From assembly GCF_051781005.1 (NCBI RefSeq), contig NZ_JBPWOA010000053.1:1-64000 (forward strand): DNA of 64,000 nt, given 5' to 3'. This DNA is from Anabaena sp051781005 (lineage in GTDB: Bacteria; Cyanobacteriota; Cyanobacteriia; Cyanobacteriales; Nostocaceae). The notes under the pieces were generated by a model, which made no database searches, was not told where the DNA came from, and saw nothing but the letters and a program-made list of their open reading frames with translations. Both the position numbers and the translations under genes were made by a program. This document shows positions 7,346 through 16,064 of this stretch, piece after piece (positions within the stretch are counted from its first letter, which is position 1; each line of letters starts with the position of its first letter).

Positions 7346-9022
7346 ATGACAAACATACCTATTTACATTGCTGGTGAAACACATCACCACGAACCGCCCA
7401 ACGACTGGAAAACATATTTTACCTTCAGCACAGATCACAAAGTAATAGGTATTCAATACCTAGTTACCTCCTTTATCTTCTTCCTTGTCGGCGGTATCTT
7501 CGCCATGATTTTGCGGGGAGAACTTATCACTCCCGAATCTGATTTAATAGACCGTACCGTTTATAACGGAATGTTCACAATGCACGGAACCGTCATGCTG
7601 TTCCTGTGGACATTTCCCTCCCTCGTTGGTCTAGCTAACTACCTCGTACCCATCATGATTGGGGCGCGAGACATGGCATTTCCTCGCCTGAATGCTGTTG
7701 CCTTTTGGATGGTTCCAGTAGTGGGAATCCTCCTCATGTCCAGCTTTTTTGTACCTGGTGGTCCCGCCCAAGCAGGTTGGTGGGCTTATCCCCCCGTCAG
7801 TTTACAAAACCCCACAGGTCACTTAATTAACGGTCAAGTTCTGTGGTTATTAGCGGTAGCGATTTCCGGCGTTTCCTCCATCATGGGTGCGGTCAACTTT
7901 ATCACCACCATTGTGAAAATGCGTGCGCCAGGAATGGGTTTCTTCAGAATGCCTTTATTTGTATGGGCAGTATTTAGCGCCCAAATCATCCAATTATTTG
8001 GACTTCCTGCGTTAACTGCGGGTGCAGTCATGCTACTGCTAGATTTAACAGTTGGTACTGCCTTTTTTGACCCCAGCAAAGGCGGGAACCCAGTGATGTT
8101 CCAGCATTATTTCTGGTTTTACTCCCACCCAGCAGTTTATGTAATCATTCTGCCTGTGTTTGGGATTTTCTCAGAAATATTCCCCGTTTACTCGCGCAAA
8201 CCGTTATTTGGTTATAAGGTAGTTGCAGTTTCATCCATGTTAATCGCCATAGTTAGTGCGATCGTCTGGGTACACCATATGTATGTCAGTGGTACTCCGG
8301 GCTGGATGCGGTTGATTTTCATGATGACAACAATGTTTGTCTCCATCCCTACAGGGATTAAAGTATTTGCTTGGGTAGCAACAATTTGGGGTGGAAAAAT
8401 TAGATTAACTACACCAATGATGTTTGCTTTGGGTGCTTTAGTAATGTTTGTATTCGCTGGTATTACAGGAATTATGCTTTCTTCTGTACCAGTAGACGTT
8501 CACGTTAACAACACCTATTTTGTAGTTGGTCACTTCCATTATGTTCTTTACGGAACAGTGACAATGGGTTTGTATGCAGCCATCTATCACTGGTTCCCCA
8601 AAATGACAGGGCGGATGTTTAATGAAGGTTGGGGACAAATTCACTTTTGGTTAGCATTCATTGGTACTAACCTCAACTTTTTACCCATGCACCCATTAGG
8701 TTTGCAAGGGATGTTACGCCGAGTCGCTTCCTACGCACCAGAATATACTTTCTGGAATGTTATCGCTAGTCTTGGTGCATTCTTATTAGGAATGTCCACC
8801 TTACCCTTCATTTTCAATATGTTAGTTTCTTGGACACAAGGTGAAAAAGCACCTAATAATCCTTGGAGAGCAATTGGTTTAGAATGGATGATTTCTTCTC
8901 CTCCTCCTGTAGAAAACTTTGAAGAAATTCCCATCATTATTAGCGGACCTTACGGCTACGGAAAATCAGATCCATTAACAGCCAACCTGGAACGCCAAAC
9001 AACATTACAAAACGCAGAATAA
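7346..9022 (+). CDS. coxA: Heme-copper oxidase subunit I, A2-like (YSHPAVY)
   Basis: This is the catalytic subunit of a terminal oxidase, reducing O2 to water and pumping protons. From the ATG at 7346 (a TTG at 7313 is less likely) it has 558 residues and about 12 membrane helices. Heme and CuB ligands are visible: H80 in MHGTVMLF, H261 in YSHPAVY, the HH pair 310-311, and H396/H398 in VVGHFHYVLYGTV. The cross-linked Tyr is Y265. The Glu usual in HPEVY is Ala263, preceded by Tyr-Ser, the pattern of A2-type oxidases. It follows coxB by 53 bases. A soluble metal site in subunit II is missing, so the complex probably takes electrons from quinol. Confidence 0.95.
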   Translation: MTNIPIYIAGETHHHEPPNDWKTYFTFSTDHKVIGIQYLVTSFIFFLVGGIFAMILRGELITPESDLIDRTVYNGMFTMHGTVMLFLWTFPSLVGLANYLVPIMIGARDMAFPRLNAVAFWMVPVVGILLMSSFFVPGGPAQAGWWAYPPVSLQNPTGHLINGQVLWLLAVAISGVSSIMGAVNFITTIVKMRAPGMGFFRMPLFVWAVFSAQIIQLFGLPALTAGAVMLLLDLTVGTAFFDPSKGGNPVMFQHYFWFYSHPAVYVIILPVFGIFSEIFPVYSRKPLFGYKVVAVSSMLIAIVSAIVWVHHMYVSGTPGWMRLIFMMTTMFVSIPTGIKVFAWVATIWGGKIRLTTPMMFALGALVMFVFAGITGIMLSSVPVDVHVNNTYFVVGHFHYVLYGTVTMGLYAAIYHWFPKMTGRMFNEGWGQIHFWLAFIGTNLNFLPMHPLGLQGMLRRVASYAPEYTFWNVIASLGAFLLGMSTLPFIFNMLVSWTQGEKAPNNPWRAIGLEWMISSPPPVENFEEIPIIISGPYGYGKSDPLTANLERQTTLQNAE

Positions 9023-9192
9023 TGCAGAGAAAAAGAAGGACGCAGAAAACCTCTGCGTACCCTCTGCCTTGAAAAGTTTCCTACGCCGGGAAACCCGGCT
9101 TTCCTGCGGAACGCTTACGCGAACGATGAACTTTTCGCTGCGTTTCCCTCCGCGTTCCTTTGCGTTTAAAACTAAAAAGGAGAAATTACCCA
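9023..9192. other. coxA-coxC spacer with hairpin-forming repeat
   Basis: The 170-base spacer contains repeats of the type CTCTGCGT/CCTTTGCG and a longer inverted structure, AAAAGTTTCCTACGCCGGG against CGATGAACTTTT. It has no gene. A strong ribosome binding site (AAGGAG) precedes coxC. Confidence 0.6.
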
Positions 9193-9789
9193 ATGGATAG
9201 TTCTATTCATCCTGAAGAATTGCATCATGCCAGCCATGAACACGATGAAGAAGGCAATAAAATGTTTGGTTTTATTGTCTTTCTCTTATCTGAAAGTGTC
9301 ATTTTCTTAAGTTTCTTCGCTGGCTATATTGTCTACAAAACCACAACTGTAAACTGGCTACCTGCTGGTGTTTCAGGACTGGAAATTACAGCACCAACAA
9401 TCAACACAGTAATTCTGGTTTCTAGTAGCTTTGTAATTTACTTTGCTGAAAGATGCCTACAACGTGACAATTTACAAGGATTTCGCCTGTTTTTGTTGGC
9501 TACAATCGTCATGGGTAGCTACTTTTTATATGGACAAGCTGTGGAATGGAGTGAATTAGAATTTGGGTTTACTTCCGGTACTTTTGGGGGGATGTTTTAC
9601 CTGTTAACCGGTTTTCACGGTTTGCACGTTTTCACTGGTATTTTGTTGCAGTCCATTATTTTGATTCGTTCTTTCATTCCCGGTAATTACGATACCGGTC
9701 ACTTTGGAGTTAATTCAACTTCATTGTTTTGGCACTTTGTTGATGTTATCTGGATTATTTTGTTTCTGCTTATCTACGTTTGGCAGTAG
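9193..9789 (+). CDS. coxC: Cytochrome oxidase subunit III
   Basis: The 198-residue protein has five hydrophobic helices, as in the short subunit III of cyanobacterial oxidases. Matching segments are KMFGFIVFLLSESVIFLSFF near the N-terminus, LLTGFHGLHVFTGIL in the middle, and SLFWHFVDVIWIILFLLIYV at the C-terminal end (WHFVD is the classical subunit III motif). The start at 9193 follows AAGGAG; an upstream in-frame start at 9160 has no such site. Subunit III stabilises the catalytic subunit and the proton uptake path. It closes the DUF2231-coxBAC operon and is followed by a hairpin terminator. Confidence 0.94.
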   Translation: MDSSIHPEELHHASHEHDEEGNKMFGFIVFLLSESVIFLSFFAGYIVYKTTTVNWLPAGVSGLEITAPTINTVILVSSSFVIYFAERCLQRDNLQGFRLFLLATIVMGSYFLYGQAVEWSELEFGFTSGTFGGMFYLLTGFHGLHVFTGILLQSIILIRSFIPGNYDTGHFGVNSTSLFWHFVDVIWIILFLLIYVWQ

Positions 9790-9818
9790 ATATTTTTCAT
9801 TTTCGGTTATAATGTTTA

Positions 9819-9850
9819 GGGTGGGTTTTACCCACCTGATTATTTTTTTG
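9819..9850 (+). terminator. Terminator of the cox operon
   Basis: GGTGGG (9820-9825) pairs with CCCACC (9831-9836) across a five-base loop, and a run of seven T follows within a few bases. It sits between coxC and the methyltransferase gene. Confidence 0.65.
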
Positions 9851-9870
9851 GTAAATTCTGTTTATTTTCA

Positions 9871-11244
9871 ATGAAATCTCTTATTAAGGCTCAACAATTA
9901 GAATTATTCCAATTATTTCAACCAATAACAAGCATAAAAACCACAACCAAATTTACCTTTGTTGACCTATTCTCCGGCATCGGTGGCTTTAGAATACCTC
10001 TGGAAGAATTAGGAGGAATTTGTTTAGGTTATTCGGAAATTGACAAAGAAGCAATCAAGGTTTATCAAAATAACTTTATTCGTGATACCAACGCTGACGA
10101 GCCATATTTAGGAGATGTAACTAATTTAAACCAGCTACCTTTTGAAATAGATGTTATTGTCGGTGGTGTTCCTTGTCAACCTTGGTCTATAGCAGGTAAA
10201 TTAAAAGGTTTAGAAGATCCCAGAGGTAAATTATGGATTGATGTTTTTAGAGTAGTAAAAGCTAATCAACCAAAAGCATTTATATTGGAAAATGTTAAAG
10301 GTTTAACTGAGCCGAGAAACAGATCAAGTTTAGAATACATACTTGATAATTTATCATTATCCGGCTATGTGGTTAAATATCAAGTTCTTAATTCCTACGA
10401 TTTTGGGTTACCTCAAGATAGAGACAGAATATTTATTGTTGGTATTAGAAACGATATAAGTAATTGTTGGGGTTTTACCTTTCCTCAAGCTGTAAATAAA
10501 CATTTGAAATTATATGATGTCATACCTGATATTCAACGCGATAATTTTTCTAAAAAGAAATTTATTTCAGAACTTTTATTTACAGATGGTAAAATTCCTG
10601 CTTCTAGAGGTAGATTTCAAAAAATAGACGAATTAAATGATTTCTTTTTATTCTCAGATGTCAGAAATGGGCATACTACCATTCATTCTTGGGACTTAAT
10701 AGAAACAACTGAGAGAGAAAAGCTAATTTGTCAAACCATTTTAAGAAACCGCAGAAAGAAAATTTACGGAGATAAAGATGGGAATCCTTTAAATTTTGAG
10801 GTTTTACAATCTTTAATTGCTGGGTTACAAATTGAAAAAATCAATCTTTTGGTAAACAAAGAAATTCTGCGTTTTGTAGAAGACAAAGGATATGAATTTG
10901 TTAACTCTAAAATTTCATCAGGAATTAATGGAATTTCTAAAATATATTTACCTCATGCTGATGCTATTGGCACTTTAACCGCGACGGGAACACGAGATTA
11001 TGTAGCAACTATATCTATAGAATGTGATGAACCAGAAGCATATAAGCAAAAGTTCATTCAAGAAATTTATCTCAAAAATCACTACAAACCTTTAACTGCC
11101 AAAGATTACGCAAGATTACAAGGATTTCCAGAAAGTTTCCAAATAGCAGATAATGAAACTAAAGCTAAACATCAATTTGGTAATGCTGTTTCTGTTCCTG
11201 TAGTCTACCATCTGGCTAAATCTTTACTCAACATTATTATTTAA
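9871..11244 (+). CDS. DNA cytosine-5 methyltransferase (type II R-M)
   Basis: The 457-residue enzyme transfers a methyl group from AdoMet to C5 of cytosine. Ordered motifs are visible: I, VDLFSGIGGF (31-40); IV, GGVPCQPWS with catalytic Cys102; VI, ENVKG (140-144); VIII, QDRDRIF (182-188); and C-terminal IX/X, DYARLQGFPESF and HQFGNAVSVPVV. The ~200 residues between VIII and IX form the target recognition domain, which is large and Lys-rich. The next gene, 14 bases downstream, encodes a nuclease-like protein, so together they form a restriction-modification pair. If that nuclease is a TdeIII-type enzyme the target would be GGNCC; this is inference only. Confidence 0.95.
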   Translation: MKSLIKAQQLELFQLFQPITSIKTTTKFTFVDLFSGIGGFRIPLEELGGICLGYSEIDKEAIKVYQNNFIRDTNADEPYLGDVTNLNQLPFEIDVIVGGVPCQPWSIAGKLKGLEDPRGKLWIDVFRVVKANQPKAFILENVKGLTEPRNRSSLEYILDNLSLSGYVVKYQVLNSYDFGLPQDRDRIFIVGIRNDISNCWGFTFPQAVNKHLKLYDVIPDIQRDNFSKKKFISELLFTDGKIPASRGRFQKIDELNDFFLFSDVRNGHTTIHSWDLIETTEREKLICQTILRNRRKKIYGDKDGNPLNFEVLQSLIAGLQIEKINLLVNKEILRFVEDKGYEFVNSKISSGINGISKIYLPHADAIGTLTATGTRDYVATISIECDEPEAYKQKFIQEIYLKNHYKPLTAKDYARLQGFPESFQIADNETKAKHQFGNAVSVPVVYHLAKSLLNIII

Positions 11245-11258
11245 ACATTGGTTAACAA

Positions 11259-12098
11259 ATGATAGCTATTAATAGTATAACTCGCGCAGCAATAAAAGGA
11301 TATCTAGAAGGGTTTATTGATGGACTTGTAGATGAATATAAAGGACGTAAAATTTTAAAACCAGAGAATGCAGCCGAGTATTTATCCAGATATTCATCTA
11401 ATGGGGAATTAAAGCCATTTCAAGCTGCACTTATCCCACCAGAATTAATACGCATTAATCAATTTGAAAGAGGTTTGAGTACAAAGTTAGGTAATTCTTT
11501 TGAAGAATGCACTCGTTTAATTGCGCTAGAACATCATCAAGATGTGCGTCGAGGTTATGATATTAAAGCTGAGGTAAGTGTTGCTGCTTTTGCGGAAGCT
11601 GAACGTCAAAAAGAAAAATATGAATCTGCTGTAACAAATAAGCAAGGTAAGCCATCTTTAGAGCAGATGATAACAGCAGTTTTGAATGCTAGACGCGGTG
11701 ATGATTTAGAACTTAAAACTGTTCGCACTGACTTATATATTTTAACTAAAGATGGAACAGAATTATTTTTTGAAATTAAAGCACCAAAACCAAATAAAGG
11801 ACAATGTTTAGAGGTGACACAAAGATTATTGAGATTTCACTTACTCCGGGGCAAAAATCGGCCTCAAGTTAAAGCTTATTATGCTATGCCTTATAATCCT
11901 TATGGAGTAACAAAAGCTGATTACAAGTGGTCATACGCCTTAAATTATATGCCTTTTAATGAGGCTGTTGTTATTGGTAATGATTTTTGGAAAATCATAG
12001 GTGGAGAAACTGCTTATGAAGAATTACTAGAAATTTATTTAGAAGTTGGACGCGAGAAAGGTAAATATATGCTTGATGCTTTAGCTTTTGGATTTTAG
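11259..12098 (+). CDS. Type II restriction endonuclease, probably TdeIII family
   Basis: This 279-residue protein directly follows the methyltransferase with a 14-base gap. A PD-(D/E)xK-like core is visible: D158 in RTDLYIL, then E172-x-K174 in LFFEIKAPKPNKGQ, where the acidic residue and Lys would bind metal and activate water. The conserved-looking tail KGQCLEVTQRLLRFHLLR after the EIK strand is like that of TdeIII/MjaII-type enzymes (GGNCC) as I remember them. Family membership is therefore a probable call, while its role as the cognate nuclease rests mainly on gene order. The frame is intact, so the system may be active. Confidence 0.75.
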   Translation: MIAINSITRAAIKGYLEGFIDGLVDEYKGRKILKPENAAEYLSRYSSNGELKPFQAALIPPELIRINQFERGLSTKLGNSFEECTRLIALEHHQDVRRGYDIKAEVSVAAFAEAERQKEKYESAVTNKQGKPSLEQMITAVLNARRGDDLELKTVRTDLYILTKDGTELFFEIKAPKPNKGQCLEVTQRLLRFHLLRGKNRPQVKAYYAMPYNPYGVTKADYKWSYALNYMPFNEAVVIGNDFWKIIGGETAYEELLEIYLEVGREKGKYMLDALAFGF

Positions 12099-12180
12099 CT
12101 TTTATACAAAATTCTACTTTTATTGTGAAACTATTTGAAGAACAAAAGCTTCTGAGCCGAAGCTAGAAGCCTTGTTTCTT

Positions 12181-14166
12181 CTATTGCGGCTGCTTCATAT
12201 ATCTTTCCTGTCCTTGGGAATTATAGAGAACTAGACGCAGGTTAGCATTGTCACTAATTACTCCTAGTGCTTCTCGCAAGGTTTGGAAGTGACTTTGTAA
12301 ATCAGGATTATCACTTTGTAGTGTTTGGTCATATTCTGGGGTTAAGCGGACGCTAATACCTTGATTCTCTATGGTAAAAGTGCAGAAGCGCATTCCATTG
12401 ACACAGGTGCTGCTCAGATCAGCACGAGTTTGGGTTAAATTACCATAGAGTTGCTGTTTTTGTTGTGCCTCTGCTAGAGCCGTCGAATAGGCTTGAATTA
12501 GAGATTGTGCTTGATTGTAGTTGAAGCTATCTTGGCTAATTTGTCGAGCTGTCTGCCCTGCTTGTTGCCAAGATGCTACTGCTGCTTGCCATTGACTTTT
12601 TTGCTCAAAGACTTTGGCTTGATTAGCCAGGTTGACAGCTTGTTGATAGAGTGTAGCTGCACGCATTTCTTTTCTAGAGCGATCGCGTGCCAAGATAAAT
12701 TTGGGTTGATAATCCATTAACAGGTTTTGTGCTTCCTGATATCCTGTACTCGTTGAAGGGATACTTTTCAAGGCATTAATAGCCCCTTGCCAAGCCGATT
12801 CTACCCTTTGCCAGTCATTACCAGATTTAGCCTTTGTTTCGCGCTGGGTGGCTGAATCAGCTATGGTTTTAGCTGTGTCTAGTTTTTTCAGCCATGTTTC
12901 TTCCTGGAGTAACTGCTGATTTAATGTTTGTAAGTTGCGTTGATAATTTGGCAACTTTGCCTTTACCAGCCCATAGAGTTGATTCTCTGGTTTGATCGGC
13001 TCTAATGGTGCGATCGCTTGCCGCCATAAACTTTGTCTGGTGCGTAGTTCTTCTAGGCTATTAGCTGGAGTTTTAGTTTTTTGCTCTGCCACAGATCCTG
13101 CCTGTAAAGCTTTTACCACCAGGTTAATTTTTGTTGACTGCTCAGAAAAACTTACACTCAGTTCCTGCGCTTGCTGGTGACGAGGTGACCATTGAGGAAT
13201 TATTTTTAGATCAGAAATTACTGTATCTAATTGCTGTTGCACCGCTAATAATTCCTGCTCAGATTTAGCACGACGTATCAACTGCTCAGACTCACTTTTA
13301 AATTTCTCGGCAGTTTGTAACTCTTGACACTGGCCAATCACGCAAGAACGAGTCAAAAAGAAAGCACCACCACCAAAAACCACTGTCATCCCCAATACCG
13401 CACCTAAAAGGACGGGTAAAGATGGAAGAGATAGGTTTCTCTTCTTAGATAAATTTTGTCCATCTGCGAAGGGATCAAACTTTTCTTCGTCTAATGACTC
13501 ATTCTCACTATCATCCAGAAATGATGTATCTGAGCTAAACGCTGTATCTGAGCTAAATGATGTATCTGAACTAAACGATGTATCTGAGCTAAACGATGTA
13601 TCTGAGCTAAACGATGTATCTGAACTAAACGATGTATCTAATTTGTAGTTGTCAGCTTCTAAAATATCATCATCCGTTGTAGAAGAGCTAAGTAATGTTT
13701 CTGATATATAATCATCCGTTGTAGAAGAGCCAAGTAATGTTTCTGATATATAGTCGTCTTGTACACTAGATGCAGAGTCAGGAAGATTAAGTGGTGGAAA
13801 AATTAGATAGCTGCTACCATTCATTTCTTCCTGGCTAAAAGTTTCCTGGTCTTCCAGTCTATCCTTTGCCTTTACCGTTATGGAATGTTTGGCGTAAGGG
13901 AGCTTTTCTCCTGAAACTCTGATATAGAATTGTACTCTTTGTGAATCATATTGAGATTGCCAGCGGAGTGCTTCTTCAAGTATCGCCAATACTTTATCTG
14001 TATCAACTACTACACTTAAAGGATGTTGAGTTAAAATCATCAGTTCATCATTTTGGACAGCACATTTGACCTGGAAGACTTGGCCAGATGTAAGTTCCAG
14101 CAGTAATTGTTCTTGCAAAATACTGGCTAGAAGTTGTAAATCTTCTTTTTGGAATGCTACTTTCAT
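12181..14166 (-). CDS. Repeat-containing single-pass membrane protein with coiled-coil C-terminus
   Basis: I do not recognise a named family. The 661-residue protein has an N-terminal globular part (1-110). An acidic Ser/Thr-rich linker follows with two copies of a 14-residue unit (DDYISETLLGSSTT) and six to seven copies of a six-residue unit (DTSFSS). A membrane helix (about 249-272, PVLLGAVLGMTVVFGGGAFF) comes next, then a long Gln/Ala-rich helical region with likely coiled coils (WQxAxxxWQQA-type repeats). The C-terminal ~70 residues (LSSTCVNGMRFCTFTIENQG) form a separate beta-rich domain with Cys pairs. Large membrane proteins with Gln/Ala-rich coils are common in cyanobacteria. It is a lone gene, convergent with the restriction enzyme. 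Confidence 0.85.
   Translation of the reverse strand: MKVAFQKEDLQLLASILQEQLLLELTSGQVFQVKCAVQNDELMILTQHPLSVVVDTDKVLAILEEALRWQSQYDSQRVQFYIRVSGEKLPYAKHSITVKAKDRLEDQETFSQEEMNGSSYLIFPPLNLPDSASSVQDDYISETLLGSSTTDDYISETLLSSSTTDDDILEADNYKLDTSFSSDTSFSSDTSFSSDTSFSSDTSFSSDTAFSSDTSFLDDSENESLDEEKFDPFADGQNLSKKRNLSLPSLPVLLGAVLGMTVVFGGGAFFLTRSCVIGQCQELQTAEKFKSESEQLIRRAKSEQELLAVQQQLDTVISDLKIIPQWSPRHQQAQELSVSFSEQSTKINLVVKALQAGSVAEQKTKTPANSLEELRTRQSLWRQAIAPLEPIKPENQLYGLVKAKLPNYQRNLQTLNQQLLQEETWLKKLDTAKTIADSATQRETKAKSGNDWQRVESAWQGAINALKSIPSTSTGYQEAQNLLMDYQPKFILARDRSRKEMRAATLYQQAVNLANQAKVFEQKSQWQAAVASWQQAGQTARQISQDSFNYNQAQSLIQAYSTALAEAQQKQQLYGNLTQTRADLSSTCVNGMRFCTFTIENQGISVRLTPEYDQTLQSDNPDLQSHFQTLREALGVISDNANLRLVLYNSQGQERYMKQPQ
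13523..13639 (-). repeat. 18-bp tandem repeat inside the 661-residue protein gene
   Basis: Six full units and one half unit of GATGTATCTGAGCTAAAC occur in a row, with only A/G and C/T substitutions. They encode repeated DTSFSS on the minus strand. Two copies of a 42-bp unit follow at about 13668-13755. Confidence 0.9.
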
Positions 14167-14653
14167 AGGGCGTTATGGCTAATTTTCTATATAGTTTTAT
14201 AGTTTTTATTATCTTTGAGCGTATGAAATAAAGTACTTGCGTTGGTTACAGATAGATACATAGTTTTACTAACCGATAAAAATTTTACAGACAAAGTTAA
14301 ATCTGTAACCAGAAACGGCAGAATAGCGATCCTACATTTTTATACGTCTAGATGATCAATAAGCTAATCCAAATGCGAGTATAAATTATCTAAGGAAAAA
14401 TATACAATAATATTTCAGTAATTTTAGAGATTGGCAAGTTTACCAAGGGGGTGAATCAGCTCTCATCAACCAAATAGCAGCGGTTAGGCTTCTAGAAATG
14501 AATGTACCACTCTTGCTGAATTAGATAAAATTAATTCGTGCCAAATAAATTTTTTTAGTCAACCAAAGCTTGCTTATGCAATCAAGGTGCTGTAAAACCT
14601 ATAAGACAGCACTGCAAACCTGCTTTGGAATTATTAATACAAGGTGTGTGTCA
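14167..14653. other. Divergent intergenic region before sucC
   Basis: About 490 AT-rich bases separate the 661-residue protein gene and sucC. No gene, RNA or strong repeat is recognised. It must carry the promoters of both divergent genes. An in-frame start at 14570 would extend sucC upstream, but the extension does not look like the family. Confidence 0.6.
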
Positions 14654-15874
14654 ATGGATTTATTGGAATACCAAGTTAAAGAATGGTTTGGAAAGATGGG
14701 CATTCCCGTATTACCATCCCAGAGAATTGACCATCCTACAGATTTAAAACGCTTAAAAATTCGCTATCCTATTGTACTAAAATCGCAAGTACACGCAGAT
14801 GAAAGAGCCAAAGCTGGTGGAGTGAGAATTGTGGAAACCACCATTGATGCGATCGCAGCTGCTCAAAATATCTTTAATTTACCAATTTGGGGAGAACTGC
14901 CCGAAGTCTTACTGGCAGAATCCAAGTATGATGCCAAAGAAGAATTGTATCTTGCCGTTGTTTTAGATACAGCCCTGTGTCGTCCAGTGCTTTTAGGTTG
15001 CAAAGAACCGGATATTGATTGGGAATCCCCAGGGGACAAAATGCAATATGTGGTTGTAGAACAAGAATTTTCACCATTTTATGCCAGACGACTAGGCTTG
15101 AAAATGGGCTTACAGGGTGCGCTGATGCAATCGGTAAGCGATATTGTAGAAAAAATGTACCAGTTATTTGTGCAGAAAGACCTGGATTTAATAGAGATAA
15201 ATCCTCTAGCAGTCAGCGCTTCTGGGCAAGTTATGGCTCTCAATGGCAAAATCAGAGTCAACGAAAGGGCAATTAAACGTCATCCAGAAATAGTCCAAAT
15301 GGCAGCAAAAATGGTTGCCCATCATCGAGGTAGCAAGATTAACAGCATCGTCGGTGATTGGGATGGGTTAGAAATACACGGGAAAATCGGTATATTAGGC
15401 AATGGTACTGGTTCAGTGTTGACAACCTTAGATGCAGTTGCTAATGCAGGTGGTAAACCTGGTATTTCTTTAAACTTAAGACATTCTTTCCTCACTGATA
15501 CCTCACTAACTACTTTTTGCGATCGCTTAGAAACAGGTCTGAAAATCTTAGCTGCTGACAACAGCATTAAAGTGATTCTCATTAACTTTTTGGGTACTAT
15601 TCCCCAAGTGTCCCAAATGGCAGAAATCATTGCCAACTTTATACAATTAGACCCAAAAGAACTCCAATCCCTTCTGTCTAATGGCAGTAAAATTAAGTCC
15701 AGAACCTTACCAAGATTAGTTGTACGCCTTGCTGGTTCTGATTTTGAGAATGCCAGACAATATTTAGCTACGCTCAAACCCGAAACCCAAATGCTGATAG
15801 TCGTAGAAAATTTAGATGAGGCCGTCTTACAAGCAGTTCGTCTGGCTAAGTTACCTGCACATAAAAAGCAGTAA
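14654..15874 (+). CDS. sucC: Succinyl-CoA synthetase beta-subunit-like ATP-grasp protein
   Basis: The start at ATG 14654 gives the canonical opening MDLLEYQVKEWFGKMGIP, and the total is 406 residues. The ATP-grasp N-terminal half is well conserved (IVLKSQVHADERAKAGGVRIV, and LDLIEINPLAVS with metal/nucleotide-binding acidic residues). The C-terminal CoA-ligase half is present but diverged: GKIGILGNGTGSVLTTLDAV matches the expected fold, yet the glycine-rich stretch (usually LDVGGG) reads LNLRHS. A partner alpha-like gene follows 190 bases downstream and lacks the catalytic His. By family this makes succinate, ATP and CoA from succinyl-CoA, ADP and phosphate, but activity is uncertain here. 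Confidence 0.8.
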   Translation: MDLLEYQVKEWFGKMGIPVLPSQRIDHPTDLKRLKIRYPIVLKSQVHADERAKAGGVRIVETTIDAIAAAQNIFNLPIWGELPEVLLAESKYDAKEELYLAVVLDTALCRPVLLGCKEPDIDWESPGDKMQYVVVEQEFSPFYARRLGLKMGLQGALMQSVSDIVEKMYQLFVQKDLDLIEINPLAVSASGQVMALNGKIRVNERAIKRHPEIVQMAAKMVAHHRGSKINSIVGDWDGLEIHGKIGILGNGTGSVLTTLDAVANAGGKPGISLNLRHSFLTDTSLTTFCDRLETGLKILAADNSIKVILINFLGTIPQVSQMAEIIANFIQLDPKELQSLLSNGSKIKSRTLPRLVVRLAGSDFENARQYLATLKPETQMLIVVENLDEAVLQAVRLAKLPAHKKQ

Positions 15875-15892
15875 TAGGAGGCAGCCCTTCGA

Positions 15893-16062
15893 CTTCGCTC
15901 AGGGGGCAGGGAGCAGGAGGCAGGAGGCAGAAGAAAGAAGAAAGAAGAAAGAAGAAAGAAGAAAGAAGAAAGAATTAATTTTTCTTCTCATCTTCCCAAT
16001 GACTAATAACTAATGACCAATGACCAATGACTAATAACTAATAACTAATAACTAATAACTAA
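15893..16062. repeat. Tandem low-complexity repeats between sucC and sucD
   Basis: Three repeat types follow each other: GGAGGCAG units near 15905-15930, six to seven heptamers GAAGAAA at 15930-15973, and AATAACT heptamers at about 16031-16062 that end just before the sucD ATG. The spacer has no gene. Confidence 0.85.
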
Positions 16063-16064
16063 AT

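Noticed and set aside
13523..13639. 18-bp repeats as a CRISPR or phage site
   Set aside because: They are contiguous, in frame with a coding sequence, and without spacers.
15930..16062. Repeat array as a CRISPR
   Set aside because: Units are only 7 bp and tandem without spacers, so this is a heptanucleotide repeat, not a CRISPR array.
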